Source: JAVBJV01 sp031555315
GTDB taxonomy: Bacteria; Pseudomonadota; Alphaproteobacteria; Acetobacterales; Acetobacteraceae
Reading direction: 5' to 3'
Length of the DNA stretch: 64,000 nucleotides
Assembly (NCBI GenBank): GCA_031555315.1
Contig: JAVBUO010000022.1
Coordinates: 12,550-76,549, forward strand
Below are positions 44,520 to 52,690 of the stretch, piece by piece; the stretch's first letter is position 1; each line of letters begins with the position of its first letter. Position numbers and translations under genes: made by a program. The notes beneath the pieces were generated by a model that had not been told where the DNA came from, searched no databases, and saw nothing but the letters and a program-made list of their open reading frames with translations.

Positions 44520-45104
44520 ATGCGAATGTTACTGCTGGCATCTGCTCTGCTGCTGATTCCTCTGGCCGCCCATGCTCAGGTCGGTCCACGCAGCGCGCCG
44601 CCTGCACAGGCTGGTGCGCCGGCTGCCCCAGCGCCTTCAGCGGTACCCGGATCTCGCCCCAACCACGCCGCCGCGCCACGCCAGAGCAATGCCGAACTGC
44701 GCCCGAACGAAGCGCTGTTCGATGCGATCAATCGCGGCGATCTGGGCGACGCGCGTGGCGCCCTCAATCGCGGTGCACAACTGGACGCACGCAACATTCT
44801 GGGGCTGACGCCGCTCGAACTGGCGATCGATCTGGGGCGCAACGACATCGCCTTCCTGCTGCTCAGCATGCGCCAGGGCCACAACGAAGACCGTCGCGCC
44901 ACGCCGCCGCGCGATGAAGCGCCGCAGCGCGCGACACGCCGCCCCTCGCTGGCCGCGCCGCCGGTTTCGCGTGCTTCCAGCCCGCCCGCAACGCCCGCAA
45001 CGCCGCGCCTATGGTCGAACGACGGCGGCACGGCGCAGCCAGACGACGGCTTCCTGGGCTTCGATGCAAACCGCCCGGCCGGCGAACGCAACACACGCAA
45101 CTGA
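44520..45104 (+). CDS. Exported ankyrin-repeat-like protein
   Basis: 194 aa from the ATG giving MRMLLLASALLLIPLAAHAQ, a clear signal peptide. An ATG nine bases earlier lies only two bases from AGGGGG and is less likely. The mature start is low-complexity Ala/Pro. A single ankyrin-like unit pair follows: LFDAINRGDLGDARGALNRG, AQLDARNILGLTPLELAIDL and GRNDIAFLLLSM. The C-terminal third is again Pro/Ala/Arg-rich and disordered, ending DGFLGFDANRP. Probably a small periplasmic adaptor. It is about 100 bases after the MoxR operon and followed by a terminator. Confidence 0.85.
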   Translation: MRMLLLASALLLIPLAAHAQVGPRSAPPAQAGAPAAPAPSAVPGSRPNHAAAPRQSNAELRPNEALFDAINRGDLGDARGALNRGAQLDARNILGLTPLELAIDLGRNDIAFLLLSMRQGHNEDRRATPPRDEAPQRATRRPSLAAPPVSRASSPPATPATPRLWSNDGGTAQPDDGFLGFDANRPAGERNTRN

Positions 45105-45122
45105 TCTTTGGAATACCCCGAA

Positions 45123-45152
45123 CACAACAGGCGCCAAACGGCGCCTGTTGTG
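45123..45152 (+). terminator. Terminator between convergent ankyrin and DUF4946-like genes
   Basis: CACAACAGGCGCC and GGCGCCTGTTGTG form a 13-bp perfect stem with loop AAAC. It lies between genes that converge, with short T/A-poor flanks, and may serve both directions. Confidence 0.65.
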
Positions 45153-45178
45153 CGTTACGATGTGCGGAAAGATGGCCT

Positions 45179-45721
45179 TTACGGCGTAAAACGCAGGCTG
45201 GCACGCACAGCGTTGAAATCGGCCCTGTATGTTTCGAAGTAAGGGCTGCGCGCCTGATAGACGAGCATATGAACAAAGCCGCCGCTGCTCTCGACCTTCA
45301 CGATGGTCTGCACGACCTCGATCTCTCCCTTGCTGGCCCGGCAGGTGCTTTCCAGCGCGGGCAGCCCGCCCAACGTCGTTTCGACCGTGGGATCGCAGGC
45401 GAAGGCAGCCGCGCCCTGCGAAATCACCACCTGGCGCAGCGCGCGTTGCGCTGATTCCATATGCATCGACAGGGTCCATGTCTCGCCGGGCGGGTTCTGT
45501 ATGCTGGACAGATGAATACTGGCCTGCGGCTGCTGATCCGCGCCCAGACGCGCAGCGCGCTGGTTCGAACCGGGGAAACCGGTTGCGGCAGGATTGCGCA
45601 TCTCCTGTGCCGTCCAGCCTTCCGGCCACGTCACCTCCAGCGCATCGGCGGCAAGCGCCCCCTGCGTCGAGAGGCCAAGCAGACAGGCGATCGTCAGATA
45701 CACACTTCTTACAGACAGCAT
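45179..45721 (-). CDS. Exported DUF4946-like protein (copy 1 of three)
   Basis: 180 aa. Start at the ATG of MLSVRSVYLTIACLLGLSTQ, a signal peptide ending at ALAA; AGGGAAG precedes it. The mature protein starts with EVTWPEGWTAQEM, the W-P-x-G-W opening I associate with DUF4946. Two conserved cysteines (AFACDPTVETTLGGLPALES, then TC) probably form a disulfide; they lie just before the final beta region, and the protein ends FNAVRASLRF. Small periplasmic protein of unknown function. The next paralogue lies 19 bases upstream on the same strand. Confidence 0.82.
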   Translation of the reverse strand: MLSVRSVYLTIACLLGLSTQGALAADALEVTWPEGWTAQEMRNPAATGFPGSNQRAARLGADQQPQASIHLSSIQNPPGETWTLSMHMESAQRALRQVVISQGAAAFACDPTVETTLGGLPALESTCRASKGEIEVVQTIVKVESSGGFVHMLVYQARSPYFETYRADFNAVRASLRFTP

Positions 45722-45740
45722 AGCGACTTCCCTATCCGGT

Positions 45741-46250
45741 TCATTGTGCAAACCGCAGACTGGCACGCACAGCGTTGAAATCGACCAGATGCGTTTCGAA
45801 ACGATCCCGGTCCATCAAGCCGGTGAGGTTAATGACATGCCCGCGTACATAGGCGAACACAATAATGAACACAGCCTCGCTGCCCCGTATCTTCCCCCTG
45901 CATGTGGCTTCCAGCGCCGGCGCGCCGACAAGCGTCCCCCCGGTTGGCGCATCGCACGTGAGGCCGGGCAATCTCCGGCTGACAGTTTCCAGCATAAACT
46001 GCATCTCGGCAGGCAGACTGCGCATCGCAGGCACCGAATCCGGCATGTAGAGGAAGGTGATCCTCGCACTCAGTTTTCCTTCTTCCGCAGGAGACACTGC
46101 CACTTGGCCCACCCCGCTGACGTTCTCCCTGAACCGCACCGGATCGCTCTGCACTTCCCAGCCCTGCGGCCAGGTCACGTCGATCGCTTCCGCCGCCTGC
46201 GCGTGCCCGATCCCGGCGCAGAGCAAACCGATGATCGCAAAACGCATCAT
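45741..46250 (-). CDS. Exported DUF4946-like protein (copy 2, displaced start)
   Basis: 169 aa from ATG 46250 (MMRFAIIGLLCAGIGHAQAA, signal peptide). VTWPQGWEV and the cysteine pair (LTCDAPTGGTLVGAPALEAT, C) match the other copies. The natural start used by copy 3 (ATG after AGGGG, then FFSGMMRF) is out of frame here because the A tract on the plus strand at 46256-46261 has six rather than seven bases. The ATG with good Shine-Dalgarno (AGGAG, eight bases away) then reads only five codons, MFFQE, and its TGA overlaps the ATG at 46250. Expression would need coupled reinitiation or slippage. Confidence 0.78.
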   Translation of the reverse strand: MMRFAIIGLLCAGIGHAQAAEAIDVTWPQGWEVQSDPVRFRENVSGVGQVAVSPAEEGKLSARITFLYMPDSVPAMRSLPAEMQFMLETVSRRLPGLTCDAPTGGTLVGAPALEATCRGKIRGSEAVFIIVFAYVRGHVINLTGLMDRDRFETHLVDFNAVRASLRFAQ

Positions 46251-46255
46251 TCCTG

Positions 46256-46277
46256 AAAAAACATCTGTAAATCTCCT
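46256..46277 (-). promoter_or_regulatory. Five-codon upstream ORF with SD and A6 tract before copy 2
   Basis: On the minus strand: AGGAG (46277-46273), eight bases, ATG (46264-46262), six T, then CAG GAA TGA, the TGA overlapping the ATG of the downstream gene as ATGA. In the neighbouring paralogue the run has seven T and the same ATG opens the full protein. The structure suits translational coupling or length-dependent switching. Confidence 0.5.
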
Positions 46278-46334
46278 GATCCGCTCATCAAAACGGCACG
46301 CTGCGGTAAAATCCATTTCACAGCCGCGGCTTTT

Positions 46335-46865
46335 TCATTGCGCAAGCCGTAGACTGTTACGCACGGCGGTAAAATCCGCCTGATAGGTTTCGAGATGGTC
46401 CCGGCTCGTTATGCAGCTGAGCGTCAGCACGTGCTGGCCCGTTTCGCCTACATGGGCAATCGTGACGGTATGGATGATATCGACCCCTCCGGTGGTCTTC
46501 CCCCTGCATGTGCTCTCCAGCGCTGGTGCGCCGACAAGCGTCGTTTCGACCGGCGCATCGCAGGTGGCGTTGGTGTAGCCCTGTCTGATGGTTCTCAGCA
46601 CCGACTGCATTTCGATGCCAGGCAGCTGGCGCGGTCTGGTGGCCGGATTCGGCAGGCTTACGATGGCGATCATCGCACCGAACTGCCCCCCTTCGCCCGT
46701 GCGCACCGCCGTCCGGTTCGATCCGCCTGTCCGCGTCGACGCGCTCTGCACTTCCCAGCCCTGTGGCCAGGTCACGTCGATCGCCTCGGCCGCCTGCGCG
46801 TGCCCGATCCCCCCGGCACAGAACAAACCGATGATCGCAAAACGCATCATTCCTGAAAAAAACAT
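46335..46865 (-). CDS. Exported DUF4946-like protein (copy 3)
   Basis: 176 aa. Start at the ATG giving MFFSGMMRFAIIGLFCAGGI, eight bases after AGGGG; a longer in-frame start lacks support. Signal peptide to about residue 26 (GHAQAAEA). Mature domain: VTWPQGWEVQ, a variable middle, then CDAPVETTLVGAPALESTC with two cysteines, and a C-terminal FTAVRNSLRLAQ. Near-identical leader and signal sequence to copy 2, with more divergent mature parts, show tandem duplication. Upstream lie 275 bases to the tRNA with no other gene. Confidence 0.82.
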   Translation of the reverse strand: MFFSGMMRFAIIGLFCAGGIGHAQAAEAIDVTWPQGWEVQSASTRTGGSNRTAVRTGEGGQFGAMIAIVSLPNPATRPRQLPGIEMQSVLRTIRQGYTNATCDAPVETTLVGAPALESTCRGKTTGGVDIIHTVTIAHVGETGQHVLTLSCITSRDHLETYQADFTAVRNSLRLAQ

Positions 46866-47065
46866 CTGTAAATCCCCTGGTCCGTTCATCAAAATCGAAA
46901 CTCCGCCCGCACGACCGTCAAAGCGGCTGTTAAAGCCGCGATCCGTGGGAAAATACGATAAAGTTACATAATATTTATCGTGTTGTCATATTACATTTTG
47001 CATGCGGCGCATACCGCCCCGGCCGACAGTCGCCAGCGTTCCGTTACCGGAGCGGAGGTTTTTAA

Positions 47066-47089
47066 ACGCCGCCTCGTGCGCTGCGGCGT
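47066..47089 (-). terminator. Possible terminator downstream of tRNA-Gln
   Basis: ACGCCGC and GCGGCGT form a 7-bp stem with a ten-base loop, about 50 bases past the tRNA 3' end on the minus strand, followed there by TTTAAAAA. Weak but plausible. Confidence 0.35.
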
Positions 47090-47140
47090 CGATAGGCCGC
47101 AGCAAAATACAAAATTCCTGCAAAAGGCATGTTTCGGAAA

Positions 47141-47212
47141 CTGGGGCGGGAGGGATCGAACCTCCGAATGGCGGAATCAAAATCCGCTGCCTTACCGCTT
47201 GGCTACGCCCCA
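47141..47212 (-). tRNA. tRNA-Gln (anticodon TTG)
   Basis: 72 bases on the minus strand. The acceptor stem TGGGGCG pairs with CGCCCCA, followed by discriminator G, as expected for tRNA-Gln. The D arm is GCCAAGCGGTAAGGC. The anticodon stem GCGGA/TCCGC encloses loop TTTTGAT, giving TTG. The T arm is GGAGG-TTCGATC-CCTCC. The 3' CCA is not encoded. It lies about 30 bases from the end of ispE on the same strand. Confidence 0.95.
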
Positions 47213-47242
47213 TCCGTTGCGCGGGAGCCTGACATACGGGGT

Positions 47243-48115
47243 TTAGCCCCCGTGCGTAAAGCCCCCATTGCCGCCCCAGCTCCACCAGCCGGGACGCGCG
47301 CAGGCGGCGGCGACACGCGCAGCGGTCTGCGCATCGGCACAGATGCCGAAACAGGTGGCGCCGGAACCGCTCATCCGCGCCAGCAGCACATCGGGCTGGG
47401 CGCGCAGCGCGGCCAGCGCATCGTCGACCGGCGGGCACAGCCGGCTGGCCGCGTATTGCAGATCATTTTCCAGTACCGACAGATCGGCGATCATATCCGG
47501 CACGCTGGTCCAGCGCGCCGGCAGATTGGCGCGCGGCGAATAACCGATCCTGTGTTCGGCATAGGCGCGAAACACCGCCTGCGTGGGAACCGCCATGCCG
47601 GGATTGACCAGCACCAGCCCGAACGGCGGCAGCATCGGGGCGGCGGACAGCACCTCGCCCACCCCTTCCATGCGCGCCGGGACCGAGGCCAGACAGGCCG
47701 GCACATCCGCCCCTAGCCGCAGCGCCAGCGTCTGCATTTGCGCGGCCGGCAGCGTCACCCCCCACAATTCCGACAGCGCGCGCAGCGCCGCCGCCGCATC
47801 GGCCGAACCGCCGCCGATCCCCGACGCCACCGGCAATGCCTTGTCCAGCACGATGCGCGCCGCCGGCTCCACACCCGCCGCCCTGGCCAGACGCCGCGCC
47901 GCCAGCAGGATCAGATTGTCCGCCTCGGCCGCCAGTTGCGCCGCGAACGGCCCTTCGATGTGCAGCGACAGATCATCGGCAGGCGTCACCCGCAGCGTAT
48001 CGCCGACGCCGGCGAACACACACAGACTGTCGAGCAGGTGATACCCGTCGGCGCGCCGGCCGGTGACATGCAGATAGAGATTGACCTTGGCCGGCGCGAA
48101 CCCGGACGTGCTCAT
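47243..48115 (-). CDS. ispE: 4-diphosphocytidyl-2-C-methyl-D-erythritol kinase
   Basis: 290 aa GHMP kinase of the MEP isoprenoid pathway. The N-terminal APAKVNLYLHVTGRRADGYH holds the substrate-side lysine and histidine. The ATP-binding loop is PVASGIGGGSADAAAALRAL, and MSGSGATCFGIC near the end is the third GHMP motif. The tail is WWSWGGNGGFTHGG. It overlaps the upstream TPR lipoprotein gene by four bases, an order seen in other alphaproteobacteria. Its presence implies isoprenoids are made by the MEP route. Confidence 0.96.
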   Translation of the reverse strand: MSTSGFAPAKVNLYLHVTGRRADGYHLLDSLCVFAGVGDTLRVTPADDLSLHIEGPFAAQLAAEADNLILLAARRLARAAGVEPAARIVLDKALPVASGIGGGSADAAAALRALSELWGVTLPAAQMQTLALRLGADVPACLASVPARMEGVGEVLSAAPMLPPFGLVLVNPGMAVPTQAVFRAYAEHRIGYSPRANLPARWTSVPDMIADLSVLENDLQYAASRLCPPVDDALAALRAQPDVLLARMSGSGATCFGICADAQTAARVAAACARPGWWSWGGNGGFTHGG

Positions 48116-49911
48116 CTTGGTGCCTCGGGCGGCGGCGGAGGCGGCGGCATCTGCGAGGCCGGCAACCCTTCACGCAGCTTGCGTTCGATCCGCGCCGCAT
48201 CGATAGGTTCCGGGTTCAGCAGCAGCGCCCGGCGCCACTGGAATTCCGCCTCGCGCCGCCGTCCGCTCGCCCAGTACAGATCGCCCAGATGATCGTTCAC
48301 CGTCACGTCGCGCGGTTCCAGTTCGATGGCACGTTCCAGAGTCTGCAAACCGCCGCGGATATCGCCCATGCGGAACTGCACCCATCCCAGACTGTCGATG
48401 ATGTGTCCATCGTTCGGACGCAGTTCGATCGCACGTTCGATCACCCGGCGCGCCTGTTCCAGGTTGACGCCGCGATCCGCCCACGTATAGCCCAGAAAAT
48501 TCAGGACATAGGGCTGGTTCGGGTTGAGCCGTCGCGCCTGCTGCAGATCCGCCTCGCCGCCGTCTTCCCACAGCCCCGTGACGCTGCCCTTGTCCCACTG
48601 CCCCGAACGCTCGCGCACGATGCCGCGGACATAGAACAGTGGCCAGTGGCGCGGCTCGGGCGTGCCGATCTTCCTGATCGCCGCCGAATAGACCGTTTCC
48701 GCCTCGATATAGCGCGACTGCACGCGCAGCAGATCCCCCAGTCTGACCAACGGTTCGGTGCGGTCCGGATAATCCTCGACGATGGCGCGCAACGCCCGCT
48801 CGGCTTCGGCCTTCTTTCCCATCGCATCCAGAATCTGCGCGCGCCGCATGCGCACCACCGGCAGCAGCATGTCGTTGTCCACCACCATGGACAGCAATGT
48901 ATCGGCCTGTTCGTACTGCTGTTCGGACGACAGCAGATCGGCAAGGATCAGCCGCGCGGCGGTGAAATCCGGCCGCAGATGCAGCGCCAGACGCAGCATC
49001 ATCAGCGCCTCGTCGCTGTTGCGCTGCTGGCGCAGCACAGAGCCCAGAGTCATGTAGGCTTCGGCCAGCCCGGCGCTGGCCGACGGAACCGGGCGCACGT
49101 TCAGACTGCTGTCGACCTGCTGCGCCATCAGCGCGAAATCGTCGGACATCGCGGCCAGGCTGTCGATGGACCGCCGCGCATTCTGTGGCTGGCCGTTGCG
49201 CATATAGAAGCTGGCCAGAATCAGCGCCATCCGCAGATTGGGCTGCGCATCGGCTGCCTCGGCCCGCTGGTAGTTGCGCAGCGCCTCGTTCGGACGGTCG
49301 GCCAGATCGGCGATCAGACCGGCATGCAGTGCATGAAAGGCGGTGCCGGAAGCGCCCTCGGACAACGGGCGTAACGTCGCCAGCGCGGCATCGACCTGGC
49401 CGCGGCCGAATTGTGCCCAGGCCAGCAGCAACGGCCGCAGCAACGGCAGACTGTTCTCCGGCAGTCCGCGCACCCGTTGCTCGACCCGGTCCCAGCGGTT
49501 GTTTCTGGCGTCGTTGGTAATCAGCAGCAACTGCGCGCCGGCCAGATTAGGCAACTGCCGCGCCAGTCCCAACGCCCCCGGCTGACCATCCATCAACGCG
49601 GCCAGAAAAGTCTGCTCGCGCAGCAGCGGATTGGCTGGATCGGCGCTCAACGCGCGCGAGAACTGCTTGGCCGCTTCGGTCGTATCGGAAGCGGCGAACG
49701 CGGCGCGGCCAGCCAGATAGGCGCCAAACGCCCCGCTCAGCGGCTCGACCGCCGCGCTGCGCCGCACCGATAGAACCGGTGCCGCCCGGGTTTCCGCTCC
49801 GGCGCTCTGCACGGTCTGCAACTGCGGCCGTTCAGCCGCGGAGCAGGCCGTCAGGGCGAACAACAGCGAACACGACAAGCGAAATCCGCTGATGCGAAAA
49901 GCGATATGCAT
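48112..49911 (-). CDS. TPR-repeat lipoprotein
   Basis: 599 aa. Signal with lipobox LLFALTACSA (cysteine about residue 23), so lipidated, with Ser/Ala at +2 compatible with the outer membrane. Many degenerate TPRs along the whole length, clearest in the C-terminal third: NQPYVLNFLGYTWADRGVNL, IELRPNDGHIIDSLGWVQFR and IELEPRDVTVNDHLGDLYWA, RRREAEFQWRRALLLNPEP. The tail is proline-rich (QMPPPPPPPEAP). Homologues are large outer-membrane TPR proteins of unknown partner. It is coupled to ispE by ATGA. Confidence 0.9.
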   Translation of the reverse strand: MHIAFRISGFRLSCSLLFALTACSAAERPQLQTVQSAGAETRAAPVLSVRRSAAVEPLSGAFGAYLAGRAAFAASDTTEAAKQFSRALSADPANPLLREQTFLAALMDGQPGALGLARQLPNLAGAQLLLITNDARNNRWDRVEQRVRGLPENSLPLLRPLLLAWAQFGRGQVDAALATLRPLSEGASGTAFHALHAGLIADLADRPNEALRNYQRAEAADAQPNLRMALILASFYMRNGQPQNARRSIDSLAAMSDDFALMAQQVDSSLNVRPVPSASAGLAEAYMTLGSVLRQQRNSDEALMMLRLALHLRPDFTAARLILADLLSSEQQYEQADTLLSMVVDNDMLLPVVRMRRAQILDAMGKKAEAERALRAIVEDYPDRTEPLVRLGDLLRVQSRYIEAETVYSAAIRKIGTPEPRHWPLFYVRGIVRERSGQWDKGSVTGLWEDGGEADLQQARRLNPNQPYVLNFLGYTWADRGVNLEQARRVIERAIELRPNDGHIIDSLGWVQFRMGDIRGGLQTLERAIELEPRDVTVNDHLGDLYWASGRRREAEFQWRRALLLNPEPIDAARIERKLREGLPASQMPPPPPPPEAPR

Positions 49912-50024
49912 GGCCCGAACCTAGATCACTTATCACTTCGAAGAAATAGGCCCGGCCCACACGACGGTGGCGGCGCGACGCAGAAACAGAACGTCAGGCC
50001 GCCATGGCGCCGGGCATACCCTGC

Positions 50025-51650
50025 TCACATCCCGCTGGGATAATTCGGCCCGCCCCCACCTTCCGGTGTGGTCCAGTTGATGTTCTGGCGGGGATCTTTG
50101 ATATCACAGGTTTTGCAGTGCACGCAGTTCTGCGCGTTGATCTGCAGTCGCGGCTGGCCTTCGTCGGCCCCCAGGATTTCGTAGACGCCCGCTGGGCAAT
50201 ACCGGGTTTCCGGGCTGCGGTACAGCTTCCAGTTCACATCGATCGCCACGGCGGGGTCCAGCAGCTTCAGATGCGCGGGCTGATCCTCTTCATGGTTGGT
50301 GCTCGACATGAACACCGACGACGAGCGGTCGAAGGTCAGCACGCCATCGGGCTTCGGATAGGCGATCTTCGGTGCAGCCTCGGCCTCCAGCAGGGACTCG
50401 TTGTCCGCATGCGCGTGATGGAACGTCCACGGCGCGCGGCCGCGCAGCACATAGGTGTCGATGGCCGAATAGGCCAGTCCGCCCCACATGCCGAACTTCG
50501 AGAAACTGGGCCGCACATTGCGCACCCGGGAAAGCTCGTCCCACACCCACGACGCCTTCACCGCCTCCGGATAGGTTTCGAGCACATCGGGTTTGGCACC
50601 GGCCAATGCCGCGGCGGCGGCTTCGGCGGCCAGCATGCCGGTCTTCATCGCCAGATGCGTGCCCTTGACCTTCGGCACGTTCAGGAACCCCGCCGTGCAG
50701 CCGATCAGCGCGCCGCCCGGAAACGCCAGCGTGGGGATCGACTGCAATCCGCCTTCATTCAGCGCGCGCGCGCCATAGGCCAGACGCTTGCCGCCCTCGA
50801 AATACTTGCGGATGCGCGGATGCGTTTTGAAACGCTGCGTTTCCTCGAACGGCGACAGCCACGGATTCTTATAGTCCAGCCCGATCACATAACCGAACGA
50901 GACCAGATTCTTGCCCCAGTGATAAATGAACGATCCGCCGTACACATCGGACGAGATCGGCCAGCCGATCGTATGGATGATCGTGCCGGGTTTGTGATTC
51001 TCGGCCGGGATCTCCCACAGTTCCTTGATGCCGATCGCATAGGTCTGCGGATCGGCGTGATCGCGCAGGCCGTACTGAGCCGTCAGTTTCTTCGTCAGAC
51101 TGCCGCGACAGCCTTCGGCGAACAGCGTGTAGGTGGCGCGCAGTTCCATGCCGGGTTGGAAGTTCGGCCCCTGCTCACCCGCTTTGGTGATGCCCATGTC
51201 GCCGGTGACCACGCCCTTGACGCGCCCGTCTTCGACGATCACGTCGGCAGCGGCGAAGCCCGGGTAGATTTCCACGCCCAGTTCTTCCGCCTGGGTGCCC
51301 AGCCAACGGCACACATCGCCCAGCGAGACGATGTAGTTGCCATGGTTGTGCATCTGCGGCGGGGTGGGCAGACGAATGGCGCTTTTGGCGGTCAGATACA
51401 AGAACAGATCATCGGCTGCTTCCGTCAGCAGCGGCGCACCCTTCGCTTTCCAGTCGGGGATCAGTTCGTTCAACGCATGCGGCTCCAGCACCGCACCGGA
51501 CAATGTATGGGCGCCGACCTCGCTGGCCTTCTCGACCACACAGACGCTGATCTCTGGCGAGACCTGCTTCAGGCGAATCGCAGCCGACAGCCCCGCAGGG
51601 CCGGCGCCCACGATCACCACGTCAAACTCCATCGCTTCACGTTCAATCAT
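50025..51650 (-). CDS. Electron transfer flavoprotein-ubiquinone oxidoreductase
   Basis: 541 aa. Passes electrons from ETF (and so from acyl-CoA and other dehydrogenases) to ubiquinone at the inner membrane. FAD-binding start FDVVIVGAGPAGLSAAIRL. GSFIYHWGKNLVSFGYVIGL and GGLQSIPTLAFPGGALIGCT belong to the flavin and quinone domain. The C-terminal 4Fe-4S domain has the cysteine pattern NCVHCKTCDIKDPRQNINW, with the fourth cysteine earlier in the domain (RYCPAGVYEI). Start at the ATG of MIEREAMEFD. etfAB are not in the window; an acyl-CoA dehydrogenase is encoded at 60221. Confidence 0.96.
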   Translation of the reverse strand: MIEREAMEFDVVIVGAGPAGLSAAIRLKQVSPEISVCVVEKASEVGAHTLSGAVLEPHALNELIPDWKAKGAPLLTEAADDLFLYLTAKSAIRLPTPPQMHNHGNYIVSLGDVCRWLGTQAEELGVEIYPGFAAADVIVEDGRVKGVVTGDMGITKAGEQGPNFQPGMELRATYTLFAEGCRGSLTKKLTAQYGLRDHADPQTYAIGIKELWEIPAENHKPGTIIHTIGWPISSDVYGGSFIYHWGKNLVSFGYVIGLDYKNPWLSPFEETQRFKTHPRIRKYFEGGKRLAYGARALNEGGLQSIPTLAFPGGALIGCTAGFLNVPKVKGTHLAMKTGMLAAEAAAAALAGAKPDVLETYPEAVKASWVWDELSRVRNVRPSFSKFGMWGGLAYSAIDTYVLRGRAPWTFHHAHADNESLLEAEAAPKIAYPKPDGVLTFDRSSSVFMSSTNHEEDQPAHLKLLDPAVAIDVNWKLYRSPETRYCPAGVYEILGADEGQPRLQINAQNCVHCKTCDIKDPRQNINWTTPEGGGGPNYPSGM

Positions 51651-51745
51651 AACCGGTTCTCCGCTTCCCGGTTCTTGCATACGTTGTATTCGTCTTTTCG
51701 CAAAGGCACTTGCGCAATTTTGCCGGCGGCTTCATCCATTCATCT

Positions 51746-52549
51746 ATGGATGCCGGTTATTTGTTACGATTACAGATGGAGTGGGGCGCCGACGAGGCAA
51801 TTGCCGACGCGCCGCTCGACCGGTTTCTGCTGTCCGCCCAGCCGCGGAAACCGCCAGCCCGAGCGGTGCAGCAGGCCACGGTGCATCCCCTGCCGGCGAC
51901 ACCGGCTACCGCAGCGGAGGCTGCAACCGCCTCGCCCCAGAGCCGCGCCGCGGCGGCGGCCCAGACGGCCCAAACGCTGGACGAGCTGCGCGCCGTGCTG
52001 GCCGCATTCGATGGCTGCGCGTTGCGCGACACCGCAACGAATCTGGTGTTCGCCGACGGCAACCATGCCAGCGGCCTGCTGCTGATCGGCGAAGCCCCCG
52101 GCGCCGACGAAGACCGCGAAGGCAAACCGTTCGTCGGCGCTTCGGGACGGTTTCTGGACCGCATGCTCGCCTCGGTCGGGTTGGACCGCACGCGGTTCGC
52201 GATCACCAACATCCTGCCCTGGCGTCCCCCCGGTAACCGCAACCCGACCGACATGGAGATCGCGCTCTGCCTGCCGTTTCTGCACCGCCAGATCGCCCTG
52301 GCACGGCCGAAGCGCATCGTCATGCTGGGTGGCACCGCTGCCAAAGCGCTGACCGGACGCCGCGAGGGCATCACCCGCCTGCGCGGGACCTGGCATCCGC
52401 TGAACGTTCCGGGGCTCGACGTCCCCGTTCCGGCGCTGGCCACACTGCACCCGGCCTATCTGCTGCGCACCCCCAGCGCCAAGCGCGACGCCTGGGCCGA
52501 CCTGCTCGCCCTGCGCCGGGCGCTGGACGAAGATCGGGCATCTGCCTGA
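51746..52549 (+). CDS. Uracil-DNA glycosylase, family-4-like without full Fe-S site
   Basis: 267 aa. Removes uracil from DNA at the start of base-excision repair. Motif A GEAPGADEDREGKPFVG (115-131) and motif B HPAYLLR (235-241) are those of family 4. Aligned from memory with Thermus UDG, the four cluster cysteines become F88, C91, W159 and C175: two are lost, with the third replaced in ITNILPWRPPGN. The 4Fe-4S cluster is thus unlikely to form in the usual way. The first 75 residues are an Ala/Pro-rich extension. The start is the ATG of MDAGYLLRLQ; an earlier in-frame start is possible. Confidence 0.88.
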   Translation: MDAGYLLRLQMEWGADEAIADAPLDRFLLSAQPRKPPARAVQQATVHPLPATPATAAEAATASPQSRAAAAAQTAQTLDELRAVLAAFDGCALRDTATNLVFADGNHASGLLLIGEAPGADEDREGKPFVGASGRFLDRMLASVGLDRTRFAITNILPWRPPGNRNPTDMEIALCLPFLHRQIALARPKRIVMLGGTAAKALTGRREGITRLRGTWHPLNVPGLDVPVPALATLHPAYLLRTPSAKRDAWADLLALRRALDEDRASA

Positions 52550-52690
52550 GAAACCACAAAATTATATTGATTCGCCGGATGAACCTAAAAAGGCTAGAAT
52601 TCCCGCAATGGTATCGACTGCGGAATTTTAACCACATTTTCGCCGCGAAACTTGCTTAAGGCTGCCATGGTGTGTAGCGAAACAGGTGCC

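Noticed and set aside
50004..52085. A 693-codon plus-strand frame opposite ETF-QO
   Set aside because: Antisense shadow of a fully recognisable enzyme.
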